64,000 nt of DNA from contig NZ_CP021780.1 of the NCBI RefSeq assembly GCF_002192415.1, positions 1,488,001 to 1,552,000 of the forward strand, written 5' to 3'. The DNA comes from Paenibacillus donghaensis. Lineage in GTDB: Bacteria > Bacillota > Bacilli > Paenibacillales > Paenibacillaceae. Below the pieces are notes generated by a model, which did not search any database, had not been told where the DNA came from, and saw only the letters and a list, made by a program, of their open reading frames with translations. A program made the position numbers and the translations under genes. Shown piece by piece: positions 51,442 through 60,453 of this stretch. How positions within the stretch are numbered: position 1 is the stretch's first letter; every line of letters begins with the position of its first letter.

Positions 51442-51738
51442 ATTACTACTTAGACCTCGGTAGGATGCGACCATCGAAGACTCAGCTTCATGTTAGTTTC
51501 GTAAGCCCAGTCCACCGATTTAGTTGCGAAACTGCATCTAATTAGCCGATTTTTTCCGTTTTGGAAGAAATAGATGCTCAAACGCATCTAATTTGAGCGT
51601 TTGAGCGTTACAGACCCGATTTACTCGAGATTAGTTGCAGCTTTGCACTTATTCGCCTCGTGATAGGAGTTTCAGCTGAATTTAGTTGCAGTTTCGCATC
51701 TATTTACTCCGTACGTTCTAGGGGACCTATGTAGTAAC
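51442..51738 (-). mobile_element. Tetrad element copy F (inner)
   Basis: Left end ATTACTACTTAGA (51442), right end CCTATGTAGTAAC (51726-51738). Units start at 51521, 51571, 51632 and 51682 (spacing 50, 61, 50). It is oriented opposite to copy A. The right flank CAGATCTG-CAACTA is the second part of a unit from another copy. Confidence 0.75.
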
Positions 51739-51909
51739 CAGATCTGCAACTAATTGCTCCAAACGTTCCACAGCAACCTTCTAAATCCTCGCGGGAACCT
51801 AAGTATAGAACGTGAACTTAAGAATGTAACATTCGGAGTTGCCGGGAAGCCTTACATAGCAGGCGCTGCCAACTCAGGCCTTCATTCTTAAGTACATCCT
51901 TATAGTAAC
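51739..51909 (-). mobile_element. Remnant of outer tetrad copy, interrupted by MITE copy 3
   Basis: Contains the last 14 bp of a unit (51739-51752) and the 58-bp arm of a tetrad element ending CCTAAGTA...GTAAC. The end is split by the MITE at 51806-51902. Removing the MITE and one TA restores the terminal CCTAAGTAGTAAC. Confidence 0.75.
51806..51902 (-). mobile_element. TA-targeting MITE, copy 3
   Basis: 97-bp element with TAGAACGTGAACTTAAGAATG at one end and CATTCTTAAGTACATCCTTA at the other, flanked by TA (51804-51805 and 51903-51904). It sits inside the terminal repeat of a tetrad element, so the uninterrupted target sequence is known from other copies. Confidence 0.85.
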
Positions 51910-52174
51910 TAAATCATTCCTAAGTTAAGCCAACAGAGTATAGGCCGCAATCTGACAGCAATATTTTCACATAATCCCCTAACGTGTTACTGAGAGAACA
52001 GAGGGGAATTTCGGAACTGTGGGAGCGATAGTAGCGGTAGTCACACTTTGTTCCAAGAACGTTTACGTTTCTCATACAAAACCGTGCGGGGCATTTAATA
52101 TCCGGCTTCTACAATCGGTATATAGTATAAAGTACCTATTGCAATCAGAAGCTTAGCCCTGGAGGATGATACCG

Positions 52175-54205
52175 TTGAAGTTTGGTTCCTTACATTTATC
52201 TATGAAGTGGAAGCTGATTTTGAGCTTTTCGGCAATTGCGCTGTTTTTCCTGGGGGTCGCGCTGTATCAGGGCCAGAAGGTCAGCCAGGTGGAACGTTCG
52301 ATGGAGACACAGAAGGCCGAGATGGAGAAAAGAATTACCGTCGCCAAAGTCACTCAGCTGCTGCAGGAGCTGGGCGGATTAGAAACCTCGCTGGCAGCGT
52401 CCAGCGATCTGGAATTCGCCGAACCTTTTAAGGACAAGCAAGCCATACTGCTCCAGGAGCTGAATCTGGTCACTTTTGCGGAAGGTGCGCCGGAAGCGAA
52501 GATTTTGCAGTTTTTACATAGCCAGATTGAAGAGTACACGGAGCATTTCGATGCCTTAGTGCAAACGATGAGCGATGAATCGCTGGACCCCATGACGGTG
52601 CTTGAGCAGGTTGACGAGCTGCATACACAAGCACTTGCGCTGAATGCAACGATACTGGAAACGAACGAACAGTTATATGCGGCAGCGGCTGTCAATGCCG
52701 AGCAGGCCCAGACCCATTCCTTTGCTCTACTGGATGATACCGCTTCTATTGGTGTGTATGCCGCCGCACTCGTATTCCTGTTCACGGCTGTTATAGGCTG
52801 GCTATTGATCCGCTCCTTCCTGCAGCCGATCAACCGCCTGCAAATAGCCTTGCGCAGAATATCGGAGGGCGATTTGCGGCAGCGGATCCATTCCCCGTAT
52901 AACGATGAGCTGGGCAGGTTAAGCCATCATTTCGACCACATGGTGGAGCGTGTGCGGGCGATGTTGCAGCAGACCCAGACGGTGGCATCGTCGCTGGCCG
53001 CGTATTCGCATTCTTTTCAGCAATCCTCGGCCATTACGGCCCATACGAATCAGGATATTGTCAGCACGATCCAGGAAATTTCAGCCGGTGCAGGACAGCA
53101 GGCCGGGGAGTCGGAGCAGAGTGCGGTTCTGCTTCAGGGGCTGGGCACAGCGGTGAAGGAGATTACCGAGTCTACTACAGAGATGCTGGAGACCAGCACC
53201 ACAGCCCAGCTTAACAGCCGCAAGGGAGCAGCCGCCGTAATCGCCCTGCGCGAGGTTTCGGCGCATTCGCGAGAATCTGTGAACAGAATATACGCTGCGC
53301 TCAATAAGCTGGCTGTACAGTCGAAGGATATTTCCCGGATCACCAAGACCATTACTGAAATCTCCACACAGACCAATGTGTTATCGCTGAATGCGGCGAT
53401 TGAAGCAGCGCGGGCGGGTTCTTATGGCAAAGGGTTTGCCGTAATTGCGGATGAAGTGCGGCAGCTGTCTGTGCAGAGCAAGGAATCCTCGGTACATATC
53501 AGCGTGATTATCAACGAGCTTCAAGCGGGAATGGCGGAATTCCAGCAGTCGATGCTGGAGACCCGCAGCAGTCTGGAGGAGCAGGATTCTAAAGTGGCGG
53601 AGACGCTGGTTTCCTTCGAGAAGATAGATCACTCCATTGGGGAGATCAGCGGACAGATCAGCCGGATCAGCGACAAGGTGGATCGGACGCAGGCGATGAA
53701 CGAGCGGCTGGCCGTGTCAGTGCATTCGGTGGCTTCGATTGCCGAGGAGACGGCGGCGGGTGTGCAGGAGGTGAATGCTTCCAGTGTGCAGCAGGATCAT
53801 GCCATCCGCGATATTGCGCGCCAGGCGGTAGAGATTCATACGATATCCCAGAAGCTGTTCCAGGAGATTAATGTGTTCAAAATCAATGAAGATACGCCAG
53901 CCGCAGTTGACGCGGAGCAGACGCTGGAGAGTGAAGCCGCGGTTGATGCGGAGGCTCTGGCAGCAGAGCTGGTGCCTGTTCAAGCTCTGACAGCTGGGGA
54001 AGAGGCAGCTCCGGAAGTGGATTCCCATCCCCCCGCCACCCAGACCACTGCCATCGATACGGATATGGGCAGGGATAAGCAAATACTGGCACAAACACAA
54101 ACAGAAGCAGTCTCGCCGCTCAAGGCTGAAACTGCATCTGTGCAACACAAGGTAGACATCGAAAGCCCGCGTGAGGTGAAGGAGTTAGTTTTTGCCAGTA
54201 AATGA
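52175..54205 (+). CDS. Methyl-accepting chemotaxis protein
   Basis: Membrane chemoreceptor of 676 residues. The start is TTG 52175, 9 bases after GGAGG; the ATG at 52166 directly abuts the ribosome site. TM1 is [20 protein letters not shown] and TM2 is about residues 190-212 ([20 protein letters not shown]). Between them is a helical extracellular sensor of about 150 residues (four-helix-bundle like). A HAMP domain ([21 protein letters not shown]) and the signalling domain follow, with the conserved hairpin tip [23 protein letters not shown] and [12 protein letters not shown]. After the signalling domain there is a long Glu/Ala/Pro-rich tail of about 100 residues with no CheR-docking pentapeptide seen. 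The stop overlaps the convergent epimerase gene by 21 bp. The ligand is unknown. Confidence 0.92.
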   Translation: MKFGSLHLSMKWKLILSFSAIALFFLGVALYQGQKVSQVERSMETQKAEMEKRITVAKVTQLLQELGGLETSLAASSDLEFAEPFKDKQAILLQELNLVTFAEGAPEAKILQFLHSQIEEYTEHFDALVQTMSDESLDPMTVLEQVDELHTQALALNATILETNEQLYAAAAVNAEQAQTHSFALLDDTASIGVYAAALVFLFTAVIGWLLIRSFLQPINRLQIALRRISEGDLRQRIHSPYNDELGRLSHHFDHMVERVRAMLQQTQTVASSLAAYSHSFQQSSAITAHTNQDIVSTIQEISAGAGQQAGESEQSAVLLQGLGTAVKEITESTTEMLETSTTAQLNSRKGAAAVIALREVSAHSRESVNRIYAALNKLAVQSKDISRITKTITEISTQTNVLSLNAAIEAARAGSYGKGFAVIADEVRQLSVQSKESSVHISVIINELQAGMAEFQQSMLETRSSLEEQDSKVAETLVSFEKIDHSIGEISGQISRISDKVDRTQAMNERLAVSVHSVASIAEETAAGVQEVNASSVQQDHAIRDIARQAVEIHTISQKLFQEINVFKINEDTPAAVDAEQTLESEAAVDAEALAAELVPVQALTAGEEAAPEVDSHPPATQTTAIDTDMGRDKQILAQTQTEAVSPLKAETASVQHKVDIESPREVKELVFASK

Positions 54206-55078
54206 AGCAGCTAATTCTGCAACCAAGGCCGGAAACCATTCGGCAAGCGGCAGGAACGAATAGCCTGCGCTGCGGGCTTTCGTGGTGTCCATCGTCAAGG
54301 AGTCTGGGATGCCAAAAGGAGACTGGTGCTCCTGCGCCGTCTCCGGCTGAACCACGGCTGTAGTTCCAAGTTTCTCTTCTATGATCGAGATCAGCTCCTG
54401 GATAGCCAGCGAGCCGTCTGAACAGGCATTGACCGGCCCGGTCAGCCCTGAGAAGCCCAGCCAGAACAAGAAATCGGCGGCTTCGTCGGAACGGATGAAG
54501 GAGATCCGCGCCTGCGGATTCGGCACGCCGAGCGGCTGGCCTTCGCGGATATGCTCCAGATGGAAATGCAGCCTGCGGGTATAGTCATCGGTACCCAGCA
54601 CAATCGGGAAGCGGACCGCTGCGACCGGGAAATCGGCCTCCTGCAGCAATACCGCTTCCGCCAGCCGCTTGGCTTCCTGGTAGGTGTAGTCGTCTTTCCC
54701 GCCATAGCGCAGCGGATAAGCGGCAGAGTCGGAATCAGCTTCGCTCAGTGCCGCAGGAGCCGGGTCATATACGGACAAGCTTGAGGTCAGGATATAACGT
54801 TTCGTACGGCCGGCGAAGATCCGGCAGGCCGCCTTAGCTTCATCGGGAGAATAACAGATGTTGTCATACACCACATCCCAACTAAGCCCTTCAAGGCTTG
54901 CAGCAAGCGCCTGCGTATCCGTCCGGTCGGCAGCAATCCGTGTGACCTGGTCACCGAAGTCATCTTGGGTCATCCCTCTGGTGACGATGGTTACCTTGCT
55001 GTTTCCATCCAGCAGCAACTGTTCAACCAATCGTTTGCCGAAAAACCTTGTACCGCCCAATATCAATATGTTCCTCAA
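54185..55078 (-). CDS. NAD-dependent epimerase/dehydratase-like protein
   Basis: Extended SDR of 297 residues with N-terminal [19 protein letters not shown], a variant GxxFxG nucleotide motif. It continues with [29 protein letters not shown] (candidate catalytic Ser and Tyr) and [17 protein letters not shown] (Tyr-x3-Lys type). The group is often annotated as a sugar-nucleotide epimerase or reductase-like protein; the substrate is unclear. The TTG start at 55078 follows AAGGCGG. It is encoded 50 bp downstream of the sigma-factor gene on the same strand and could be part of its regulon. The 3' end overlaps the chemoreceptor gene by 21 bp tail to tail. Confidence 0.85.
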   Translation of the reverse strand: MRNILILGGTRFFGKRLVEQLLLDGNSKVTIVTRGMTQDDFGDQVTRIAADRTDTQALAASLEGLSWDVVYDNICYSPDEAKAACRIFAGRTKRYILTSSLSVYDPAPAALSEADSDSAAYPLRYGGKDDYTYQEAKRLAEAVLLQEADFPVAAVRFPIVLGTDDYTRRLHFHLEHIREGQPLGVPNPQARISFIRSDEAADFLFWLGFSGLTGPVNACSDGSLAIQELISIIEEKLGTTAVVQPETAQEHQSPFGIPDSLTMDTTKARSAGYSFLPLAEWFPALVAELAASFTGKN

Positions 55079-55128
55079 TCGTATCGCCGCCTTCTCAGAA
55101 TGATTCTTGGTTCCGCTTGCTGCTTCGG

Positions 55129-55881
55129 TTACGCCGCCATCCGCATGACCGGTGCATGACCGCTCTGGCTGCTGTACATTCCCTGCGTCTGCATTGGAGC
55201 AAAATGGCCTACTGCGTCAACCGTTTCTGCTTCATCTTGCTGGTCAGTGTGCTGTGGCTGAACTTCAGGCTGCTGGATCAGCTGCAGCAGAATTTCAAGC
55301 TCCCCTTGCTCATAGGCGAGGGCCATTGCCCTCAGGTTGGCGGCGAATACCGCCCCGTCCGGGAGGGGCGGACCTTCGGCAGCCAGCTCCTCGCGCACAG
55401 GGGGCAGCGCTAGCCGCGCCCTGTGCAGTGCGGCCTTGGCCGCTCCTTCACTTGTGTCTAGCAGCCGGGATGTTTCCGCTGCGGAATAGCCCAGCACATC
55501 ACGCAGCAGCAGTACTGCCCGCTGCAGTGGAGACAGGTGCCGGATCAGCGCATGGAGAACTCTTTCGGTCTCGAAGCGGCCAGATTCACAGGCAATACTC
55601 TGTTTGGCGGATTGCTCCGCCAGCAGCCGGGAATACACCGATCTGCGGCGGACGATATCAATCCAGGTGTTTCTGGCAATCCGCAGCAGCAGTGCTTCGG
55701 GAACAGCCTGGCCATCGGCCAGTAGAACCGGCAGCACCTTAATCCAGGTATCCTGGGCCAGATCCTCCGCATCCCAGCGTGAGCCGGTCAGGGATAGGCA
55801 ATAGCGGTTTAAGCTATTTTGCAGGTTGTGAATGAGGTGTTCCTTGCTCTCTCCGGTGTGCTGTTGATCATGAACAAGCAT
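55129..55881 (-). CDS. ECF-like RNA polymerase sigma factor with C-terminal extension
   Basis: Sigma-70-family protein of 250 residues if started at ATG 55881 (AAGGAG 9 bases upstream); the frame extends 18 codons further without support. Region 2 includes LNRYCLSLTGSRWDAEDLAQDTWIKVL, with ARNTWIDIVRRR for -10 recognition. Region 4 includes LSPLQRAVLLLRDVLGYSAAETSRLLDTSEGAAKAALHRAR. After region 4 comes an extension of about 90 residues, Gln/Glu/Pro rich, ending GMYSSQSGHAPVMRMAA, reminiscent of ECF proteins with extra regulatory tails. No anti-sigma gene is adjacent. The regulon is unknown; the epimerase gene immediately downstream is a likely member. Confidence 0.88.
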   Translation of the reverse strand: MLVHDQQHTGESKEHLIHNLQNSLNRYCLSLTGSRWDAEDLAQDTWIKVLPVLLADGQAVPEALLLRIARNTWIDIVRRRSVYSRLLAEQSAKQSIACESGRFETERVLHALIRHLSPLQRAVLLLRDVLGYSAAETSRLLDTSEGAAKAALHRARLALPPVREELAAEGPPLPDGAVFAANLRAMALAYEQGELEILLQLIQQPEVQPQHTDQQDEAETVDAVGHFAPMQTQGMYSSQSGHAPVMRMAA

Positions 55882-56041
55882 GCTGCATTTCTCCTTTACG
55901 GTGTGATCACTCGCATATGTGGACTGCCAACTCATTTAAAGATATCGCGAATAACTATGGGAAGCAAACCCGGTCTGACCCATGCGGGTATAGCCTGATC
56001 CGGAATTTGCTTTATCTATGTAAACGAATAGAACCTTCAAT

Positions 56042-56093
56042 AAGATACGCCAGGCGGCACATTTGGTTAAATGCGCGGCAGGCGTATCTTTTG
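56042..56093. terminator. Hairpin between sigma-factor and clpP genes
   Basis: AAGATACGCC (56042-56051) pairs perfectly with GGCGTATCTT (56081-56090), followed by TTG. It could act in the leader of the clpP gene. Confidence 0.5.
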
Positions 56094-56154
56094 TATGCAC
56101 AGGACCGTTTACAGAGCGAAGAATAAATGAGTCACTACCAGGAGGGATCAGGTA

Positions 56155-56736
56155 ATGAGTATTGTGCCATATGTTATTGAGCAGACTGCCCAAGGGGAAC
56201 GTTCCTATGATATTTATTCCAGGCTGCTGAAGGACCGGATTGTGTTTGTGGGAGCGGCGATCGATGACCAGCTGGCGAACAGCATTATCGCCCAGCTGCT
56301 GTTTCTGGCGGCGGATGATCCAGAGAAGGATATCCAGATGTACATTAACAGTCCGGGTGGCTCGACTTCCGCCGGGTTTGGCATTTATGATACGATGCAG
56401 GTAATCACGCCAAGGGTAAATACGATCTGCACCGGATTCGCCGCCTCTTTCGGTTCGCTGCTGCTGCTGGCGGGTGCCAAAGGCTTCCGCTGCGCGCTGC
56501 CGAACAGTGAGATCATGATCCATCAGCCGCATGGGGGAGCCCAGGGACAGGCCAGCGATATTGCCATTTCCGCCCGCCGCATTCTGCAGGTGAGAGAGAA
56601 GGTGGTGCAGATAACCGCAGAGCGTACAGGCCAGCCAGTGGAGAAGGTGGCGAACGATATGGACCGGGATTATTTCATGTCTGCGCAGGAAGCATTGGAA
56701 TACGGGATCATCGACAAGATCATAACCAAACTTTAA
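56155..56736 (+). CDS. clpP: ATP-dependent Clp protease proteolytic subunit (ClpP family)
   Basis: Serine protease of 193 residues forming the tetradecameric Clp barrel. The catalytic triad is in the standard positions: Ser 98 (FAASFGS), His 123 (MIHQPHGG) and Asp 172 (DRDYFMSA). Family segments [32 protein letters not shown] and GQASDIAI are intact. [12 protein letters not shown] departs slightly from the usual AASMGAFLL. Such a second ClpP is frequent in Paenibacillus in addition to the main one, but whether another copy exists cannot be seen here. ATG 56155 follows CAGGAGGG. Only 13 bp separate it from a small barrel-protein gene, with that gene's ribosome site overlapping the clpP stop. 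Confidence 0.93.
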   Translation: MSIVPYVIEQTAQGERSYDIYSRLLKDRIVFVGAAIDDQLANSIIAQLLFLAADDPEKDIQMYINSPGGSTSAGFGIYDTMQVITPRVNTICTGFAASFGSLLLLAGAKGFRCALPNSEIMIHQPHGGAQGQASDIAISARRILQVREKVVQITAERTGQPVEKVANDMDRDYFMSAQEALEYGIIDKIITKL

Positions 56737-56749
56737 GGAGGGCTTGCTA

Positions 56750-56956
56750 ATGTTGAACAGCTTGGTGGGCAAGGAAGTAACAGTTGCTTTTCTGGATGGC
56801 ACGTTGGCTACCGGAGGTGTGCTTGCAGAAGCGGATGAACGGTATGTGAAATACCAGACTGAGTACCAGGAGCTGTACATCCCCATCACCTCCATAAGAG
56901 ATGTGACGTTGGATACGAAGCCGCGTGAGCGCAACCGTGTCGGTTTCGGCCAATAG
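56750..56956 (+). CDS. Small Sm-like/DUF2642-like barrel protein
   Basis: A 68-residue protein whose pattern of short strands (GKEVTVAFLDGTLATGGVLAE, RYVKYQTEYQELYIPITSIRDV) is that of a small Sm/SH3-like barrel such as DUF2642 proteins. ATG 56750 is preceded by AAGGAGGG, a near-perfect ribosome site that overlaps the clpP stop codon, so the two are co-expressed. The C-terminus is short and basic (KPRERNRVGFGQ). The function is unknown. Possible roles are nucleic-acid or peptide binding, or an accessory factor for ClpP; the latter is suggested only by the gene pairing. Confidence 0.75.
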   Translation: MLNSLVGKEVTVAFLDGTLATGGVLAEADERYVKYQTEYQELYIPITSIRDVTLDTKPRERNRVGFGQ

Positions 56957-57021
56957 GTAATATTGGTTTGAATTGTTCTGAGGAGCGCCGAATGGTGAAA
57001 TGAGAGGAATTCCTCGCTGGG

Positions 57022-57245
57022 CCTAGGTAGTAACGATGTAGTAACCTTTTTCTGCTTAACCAGCGGGAGGACGGACTGGTTGTGGAAAAGCTGCAGCGGT
57101 GCCTAACGATTGGAACAACGACCTATTCGCGGAGCGTTCACACCTATAGCCTACATCGATCTTGTTCAAAACAATAAGGGTGTCCCAAGCAGCCATTTCA
57201 TGGCTTTTGGGACACCCTTATTTTATTCTTAGGTTACTACCTAGG
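57022..57245. repeat. Two isolated tetrad-type ends facing away from each other
   Basis: CCTAGGTAGTAAC (57022-57034) and its exact inverse GTTACTACCTAGG (57233-57245). A further GATGTAGTAAC follows at 57035. The arms beyond them are diverged or lost. The 57046-57172 stretch between contains nothing recognisable. Confidence 0.6.
57173..57226. terminator. Bidirectional terminator
   Basis: Perfect 14-bp arms AATAAGGGTGTCCC (57173-57186) and 57209-57222, followed by TTATT. It serves the forward clpP operon and lies at the end of the reverse gene at 57218. Confidence 0.75.
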
Positions 57246-57496
57246 CCTCCCGCCTTCTCTCTATAGGTTGGAGTGTTCAAAGTAGAAAACCCTTGTCTGG
57301 CGATTATCAGCCATTCCTCCAGCGACTCCCGGCGTAGATTGCGCTTGACGATAAAATCCACATGTTCGTTCAGGCACACATTCGAAATCTCCAGCGCATC
57401 ATTGCCGGCATCCATGCGTACGAGCAGCGGCAGCCAGGACGACGGTTTTCCATCAGGGAGGGTGACCTGAACCCCATATCCTTTCAGCTGTAACAT
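57218..57496 (-). CDS. Small hypothetical protein, C-terminus formed by repeat sequence
   Basis: A 92-residue protein if started at ATG 57496; the frame runs further up to 57625 but overlaps the lspA start. The N-terminal part LQLKGYGVQVTLPDGKPSSW and VDFIVKRNLRRESLEEWLI look like a folded small domain, perhaps an enzyme-accessory or immunity-like protein; no family is recognised. The last 15 or so residues (TYREKAGGLGSNLRIK) are encoded by the tetrad-type end at 57233 and the terminator, so the original C-terminus has been replaced. The ribosome site is weak. The gene may be decaying. Confidence 0.5.
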   Translation of the reverse strand: MLQLKGYGVQVTLPDGKPSSWLPLLVRMDAGNDALEISNVCLNEHVDFIVKRNLRRESLEEWLIIARQGFSTLNTPTYREKAGGLGSNLRIK

Positions 57497-57599
57497 GAAA
57501 CCTGCGCCTCTTAAGCCGGGAGGTTCTGAAAGGGGCAAACATGAATCCAGGGTCTTCCTGTGATAAGCTGGAGATGGAAAAGCAACAACATTGCAAATT

Positions 57600-58085
57600 A
57601 TGACGAATGCAGAGGGGGTGGCCATTACGTTTTTTTATCTGTTATCCATATTGGTCGTTCTTGCGGATCAGGCTGCCAAATGGGGGGTACGCTCCAACAT
57701 GGAGCTGGGGGAAACCATTCCTGTGTGGAGCGGGCACCTGCAGTTTACGTATTACGAGAACAGCGGCGCAGCGTTCAGCTCTTTTCAGGGCTACGGCCAG
57801 TATTTCGCCATAGTTGCCGTGGCCTTTGTCGCTGCTGTGTTCTATTACAGACGCAAGGGAGAACTGCGCGGACCTTTGCTGGAAGCAGCCAGCGGATTTC
57901 TGGTCGGCGGGGCTGTTGGCAACGCTATTGACCGTGTCATTTACCATCAGGTGACCGATTTTCTCGTATTCGGCAGCCGGGGCGGGATTCTGAATCTGGC
58001 GGATCTGGCGATCAACGCCGGGGGACTGCTGGTTGTGGTGTACTTGTTGAAGGAACCATTGAAGCGCTTAGCTTTTAAAAGATAA
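57600..58085 (+). CDS. lspA: Lipoprotein signal peptidase (LspA)
   Basis: Membrane aspartyl protease of about 161 residues that removes signal peptides from diacylglyceryl-modified prolipoproteins. Four membrane segments are visible. Conserved blocks are DQAAKW, YYENSGAAFS, GGAVGNAIDRV with the first catalytic Asp, and ILNLADLAINAG with the second. ATG 57600 is used, but TTG 57591 is possible, and a GAGGGGG stretch at 57612 suggests that translation might begin even later. It is divergent from the small gene at 57218. It may be one of several LspA copies; lipoproteins encoded in this window (8543, 10539) would be substrates. Confidence 0.9.
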   Translation: MTNAEGVAITFFYLLSILVVLADQAAKWGVRSNMELGETIPVWSGHLQFTYYENSGAAFSSFQGYGQYFAIVAVAFVAAVFYYRRKGELRGPLLEAASGFLVGGAVGNAIDRVIYHQVTDFLVFGSRGGILNLADLAINAGGLLVVVYLLKEPLKRLAFKR

Positions 58086-58178
58086 GATCCCAGTTCCTCT
58101 TTAAATCACTGAGGAGCTATAAAACAGGCTGATGTGCTGTGGGAATAAAAAAAGAGCATTATCGTTGTTGGCGGCGGC

Positions 58179-58268
58179 ATGGGCATGACCCATGGCGACA
58201 CGCAAGAAGTCGTTATCCGCAGCGGATATGTCAATGCGGTTACCTCCGGACTCAATATTCACAACTGA
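58179..58268 (+). other. Possible 29-residue peptide or gene remnant
   Basis: The frame opens after a stop at 58146 and reads KKSIIVVGGGMGMTHGDTQE then VVIRSGYVNAVTSGLNIHN to a stop at 58266. The first ATG is 58179. There is no clear ribosome site. A terminator follows at once (58273), so something is, or was, transcribed here. No family is recognised. Confidence 0.35.
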
Positions 58269-58272
58269 ACCG

Positions 58273-58318
58273 CAAACGAACCCGTTCTCCTGTTCAAGGA
58301 GGCGGGTTCGTTTGTTTG
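58273..58318 (+). terminator. Rho-independent terminator after lspA region
   Basis: CAAACGAACCCG (58273-58284) pairs perfectly with CGGGTTCGTTTG (58303-58314), with an inner CTCC/GGAG stem, followed by TTT. Confidence 0.8.
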
Positions 58319-58521
58319 GGGCAGCAAGCTCATTTCAAACTTATGTTCTTCATTTTTTAGCCCGACAAACTCATATAAATACGCCGGAACGTCGGAAACC
58401 AAGGACTGTGACTTTTTCTTTATTTTACTTCACCGGAGTCTATTTTTCTAACCTTTCAGGTATTTCATTTCACGGATTAAGGTTCTTAATTCTTAGCACA
58501 TTTATTACCGTACAGCACGGC

Positions 58522-60453
58522 TTATTCCTTCACCGCAGCGTCTTCGGTCGCCACCCGGTCCGGCAGCTGCAGCAGATAGCTGTTCGACAAGCTCAGCAGC
58601 CGCTGCATGGCGGTGAACTCAGCTTCGGTGGAGCCGCCGGAGGTTTCGCTATTGTCCAGCAGATTATAATGGGTGCCGTCACTATAGCCTTCACCTGTCA
58701 GGAACAGGCTGGAATCATTAATGAAGGAGCCGGTCGGCAGGAAGTGGATCACCGGCAGCAGGTTGTGGGTCTGATTGAACAGGTCCTCGCCGAAATGCAG
58801 CTGATCCTGGAGCGATACCCCCAGCAGGTTGGCTGCCGTCGGCAGAATATCGACCTGCCCTCCGGTCTGGCTAAGCTCGGCCCGTTGGCCTGCGCCGGGA
58901 CTGTGCACAATGAACGGTACATTGAACATATCAGTATAGCCATATTCCCGGCCCATGATCTCATGCATCAGCTCAATTTCGTCATCGCCCAGCGAATAGA
59001 GCGGCAATCCTTGATGGTCGCCATAGAAGACAATGACGCTGTTGTCCCACAATCCGCTGGTTCTCAGCCCGTCCAGGAACTGGCCCATGGCGTAATCAGC
59101 ATAACTCTGGGCCTTGATATAGTCACCGACCAAGGTGTCGTCATAACGCTCCGGCAGCTTGATTGGTGTCTTCGACTCGGGAAGCTTATAGGGATGATGG
59201 GCGCTCATCGACAGAATCATTGCATAAAAAGGCTCAGCGGCTGCATCCAGACGAGCCAGCTCGGGAACCGTTTTGGCGTACAGCACCTCATCCGAGGAAC
59301 CAAAGGCGATATGATCATCCTCCCCGTAGAAGGCCTGGTCATAATACTTCTCGAATCCGATCGCCTGATACAGAACCTTGCGGTTCCAGAAATCTACACT
59401 GTTGGTGTGGAACGTCACCGTCTGATAGCCGTTGTTCTGCAGCAGCTTCGGCAGACTGGGCAGATTCTTATCCATATATTCAGATGAAGTTGCCGCCTCA
59501 TGATGCGGGACATACGTTGAGGTATTCACCACGAACTCGGCATCCGAGGTCGTTCCTTGTCCGGCATTGCTGTAGAAATTATTGAAATAGAATTCGCTCT
59601 GTGCCAGCCGGTTGAGATTCGGGGTAACCTCCTGCCCCTCGATCTTCAGACCGAGCAGGAAATTCTGGAACGATTCCATCTGGACCACAATCAGGTTGCG
59701 GCCCTTGTCGGCGGCCCAGTGCAGCGGCTGCGACGGCTCGGTGATCCCTTTTAGCTCATTGACCGCCTTCTGGGTAATCTCACTGGAATCTATTAATTCT
59801 TCTTCTTCGGTAGTATCGGCAAAAATCGTATAGACCTCATAGCTGAGCAGCCCCATACTCTCCGCCTTCGTGTTCTCATTCATGCTGGCATGGTTGGGCC
59901 AGACATTGAACAGGCAAAGCGCCAGCGATACGCTGAGCAGACCGAAGAGAACCTTGGGGTTCATGCGCCGCATCCCCCGTGTCTTCCAGATCGCAATATA
60001 TTTGGGACGGAACATAAAGCACATAAATACGATAATATCGACAAAAATGAACAAATAATAGGGATCAAGCAGGGAATAGGTGCTTTCTCCCACCTTCGTG
60101 ACCTTGTCCGCCTGCTCCAGTGCATGATAGGTGGCAATCACCCCGTAATACTTGTAATACATCAGCACAGAGAAGTAGACAAGCGTAATTAACAGATTAG
60201 CTATCATATAATACAGAATCTTGCGTTTGCTGGACATCCATTCAATCAGGCCGAACACGATCAGAAAAAAGGGGATTTCCGTCAGCAGCATGCTCCAGGA
60301 GGGCCCATTACTGAATACGACAAACCATGCGACCGCGCTTTTGATCAGCAGAATCAGACTGAATAAGAGAATCGGACGGTATCTTAGAATATAAGCAGGT
60401 TTATATTTCACTGTATCCTTTATTATTCGATTTGGATCTACTTCTTGCTTCAT
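58522..60453 (-). CDS. LTA synthase-family phosphoglycerol transferase
   Basis: Membrane enzyme of 643 residues. Five hydrophobic segments in the first 190 residues (LLFSLILLIKSAVAWFVVF, FFLIVFGLIEWM, YYMIANLLITLVYFSVLMYY, YYLFIFVDIIVFMCFMF, VLFGLLSVSLALCLF) are followed by an extracellular sulfatase-fold domain. LIVVQMESFQNFLLG carries the metal-binding Glu, and NAGQGTTSDAEF the catalytic Thr near residue 300. FYGDHQGLP and SMSAHHPY complete the metal and substrate site. It transfers glycerol phosphate from phosphatidylglycerol to make lipoteichoic acid or a related polymer. ATG 60453 follows AAGGAG. It is monocistronic and the C-terminus extends about 60 residues past the catalytic domain. 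Confidence 0.92.
   Translation of the reverse strand: MKQEVDPNRIIKDTVKYKPAYILRYRPILLFSLILLIKSAVAWFVVFSNGPSWSMLLTEIPFFLIVFGLIEWMSSKRKILYYMIANLLITLVYFSVLMYYKYYGVIATYHALEQADKVTKVGESTYSLLDPYYLFIFVDIIVFMCFMFRPKYIAIWKTRGMRRMNPKVLFGLLSVSLALCLFNVWPNHASMNENTKAESMGLLSYEVYTIFADTTEEEELIDSSEITQKAVNELKGITEPSQPLHWAADKGRNLIVVQMESFQNFLLGLKIEGQEVTPNLNRLAQSEFYFNNFYSNAGQGTTSDAEFVVNTSTYVPHHEAATSSEYMDKNLPSLPKLLQNNGYQTVTFHTNSVDFWNRKVLYQAIGFEKYYDQAFYGEDDHIAFGSSDEVLYAKTVPELARLDAAAEPFYAMILSMSAHHPYKLPESKTPIKLPERYDDTLVGDYIKAQSYADYAMGQFLDGLRTSGLWDNSVIVFYGDHQGLPLYSLGDDEIELMHEIMGREYGYTDMFNVPFIVHSPGAGQRAELSQTGGQVDILPTAANLLGVSLQDQLHFGEDLFNQTHNLLPVIHFLPTGSFINDSSLFLTGEGYSDGTHYNLLDNSETSGGSTEAEFTAMQRLLSLSNSYLLQLPDRVATEDAAVKE

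Noticed and set aside
58192..59487. Forward open frame of 431 residues opposite the LTA-synthase gene
   Set aside because: Shadow of the reverse-strand enzyme, which has intact catalytic motifs and a good ribosome site.
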